Assembly (NCBI GenBank): GCA_035627375.1
Contig: DASPLX010000072.1
Location: 1-13,146, forward strand
Direction of reading: 5' to 3'
Source: DASPLX01 sp035627375
GTDB taxonomy: Bacteria > Pseudomonadota > Gammaproteobacteria > Burkholderiales > Burkholderiaceae_D
Length of the DNA: 13,146 bases
Positions 13,061 through 13,146 of this stretch are shown here, piece by piece. The first letter of the stretch is position 1. Every line of letters begins with the position of its first letter. Made by a program: the position numbers and the translations under genes. The notes beneath the pieces are model-generated. The model was not told where the DNA came from and did not search any database. It saw only the letters and a program-made list of their open reading frames with translations.

Positions 13061-13146
13061 CGCTAGACACTGCCCCTGCGGGGTTCCCGAAAGAGGAAGC
13101 GCCAACCCGGGAAGCGCAAAAACTCGCCCCCTTTGGGGGCTCAGAC
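13061..13146. repeat. third copy of the GC-rich intergenic repeat, cut by the right edge
   Basis: It runs in the same direction as the left arm of the inverted pair. Shared blocks are CGCTAGAC (12718 and 13061), CTGCCCCT-CGGGGT and CCAACCCGGGAAGCGCAAAA followed by ACTCGCC. It contains two compact hairpins, CCCC-TGC-GGGG near 13073 and GCCCCC-TTT-GGGGGC at 13126-13140. The stretch 12877-13060 between the copies holds only the 10-bp repeat and GC-rich sequence without a convincing gene. Confidence 0.75.

Noticed and set aside
10205..13066. A 953-codon open frame on the plus strand, antisense to the PKS start
   Set aside because: It is a mirror of the GC-rich codon use of the PKS gene, has low-complexity Arg/Gly/Ala-rich sequence, no recognisable domain, and runs through the repeat region.

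Overview
The window looks like chromosome from a high-GC Gram-negative bacterium, plausibly a member of the Burkholderiales. That placement is inference from the GC-rich codon use, the trans-AT polyketide synthase (PKS) style and the kind of GC-rich intergenic repeats; no marker gene is present to fix it. The supported genes all lie on the minus strand, so the biology reads from right to left.

Right edge to 12494: about 650 bases without a convincing gene, full of repeats. There is a GC-rich intergenic repeat family (an inverted pair at 12694-12876 and a third, direct copy at 13061-13146), a 10-bp triplet repeat, and a strict six-unit 20-bp tandem array (12561-12680). The array ends 67 bases upstream of the start codon of the large gene.

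12493 to 3548: one 2981-residue PKS protein with no acyltransferase domain. Domain order is three enoyl-CoA-hydratase-like (ECH) domains, ACP, KS, half of a dehydratase (DH) fold, ACP, ACP, KS, a full-length DH fold and an Ala/Pro-rich tail. Both KS domains keep Cys-His-His. All three ACPs carry the tryptophan six residues after the phosphopantetheine serine that marks beta-branching carrier proteins. The third ECH domain looks like the decarboxylating ECH2 of HMG-CoA-synthase cassettes. The first two ECH domains are degraded and both DH folds lack the catalytic His. The protein is therefore a beta-branching segment of a larger trans-AT assembly line whose other parts lie outside the window.

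3515 to 1536: three small genes in the same direction, an NTF2/SnoaL-like protein, a TauD/TfdA-type Fe(II)/2-oxoglutarate dioxygenase and a glyoxalase/VOC-fold protein. They probably form the end of the operon, as tailoring or protective functions. A strong hairpin followed by a T-run (1434-1522) closes it.

1433 to 1: a compositionally different, less GC-rich flank. It holds a 102-bp MITE-like element with perfect 17-bp terminal repeats and a TAA target duplication. It also holds a secreted pectate-lyase-superfamily protein (GH28-like beta-helix) that stops early in its helix, and the first 19 codons of an unidentified reading frame at the left edge, which may belong to an insertion sequence.
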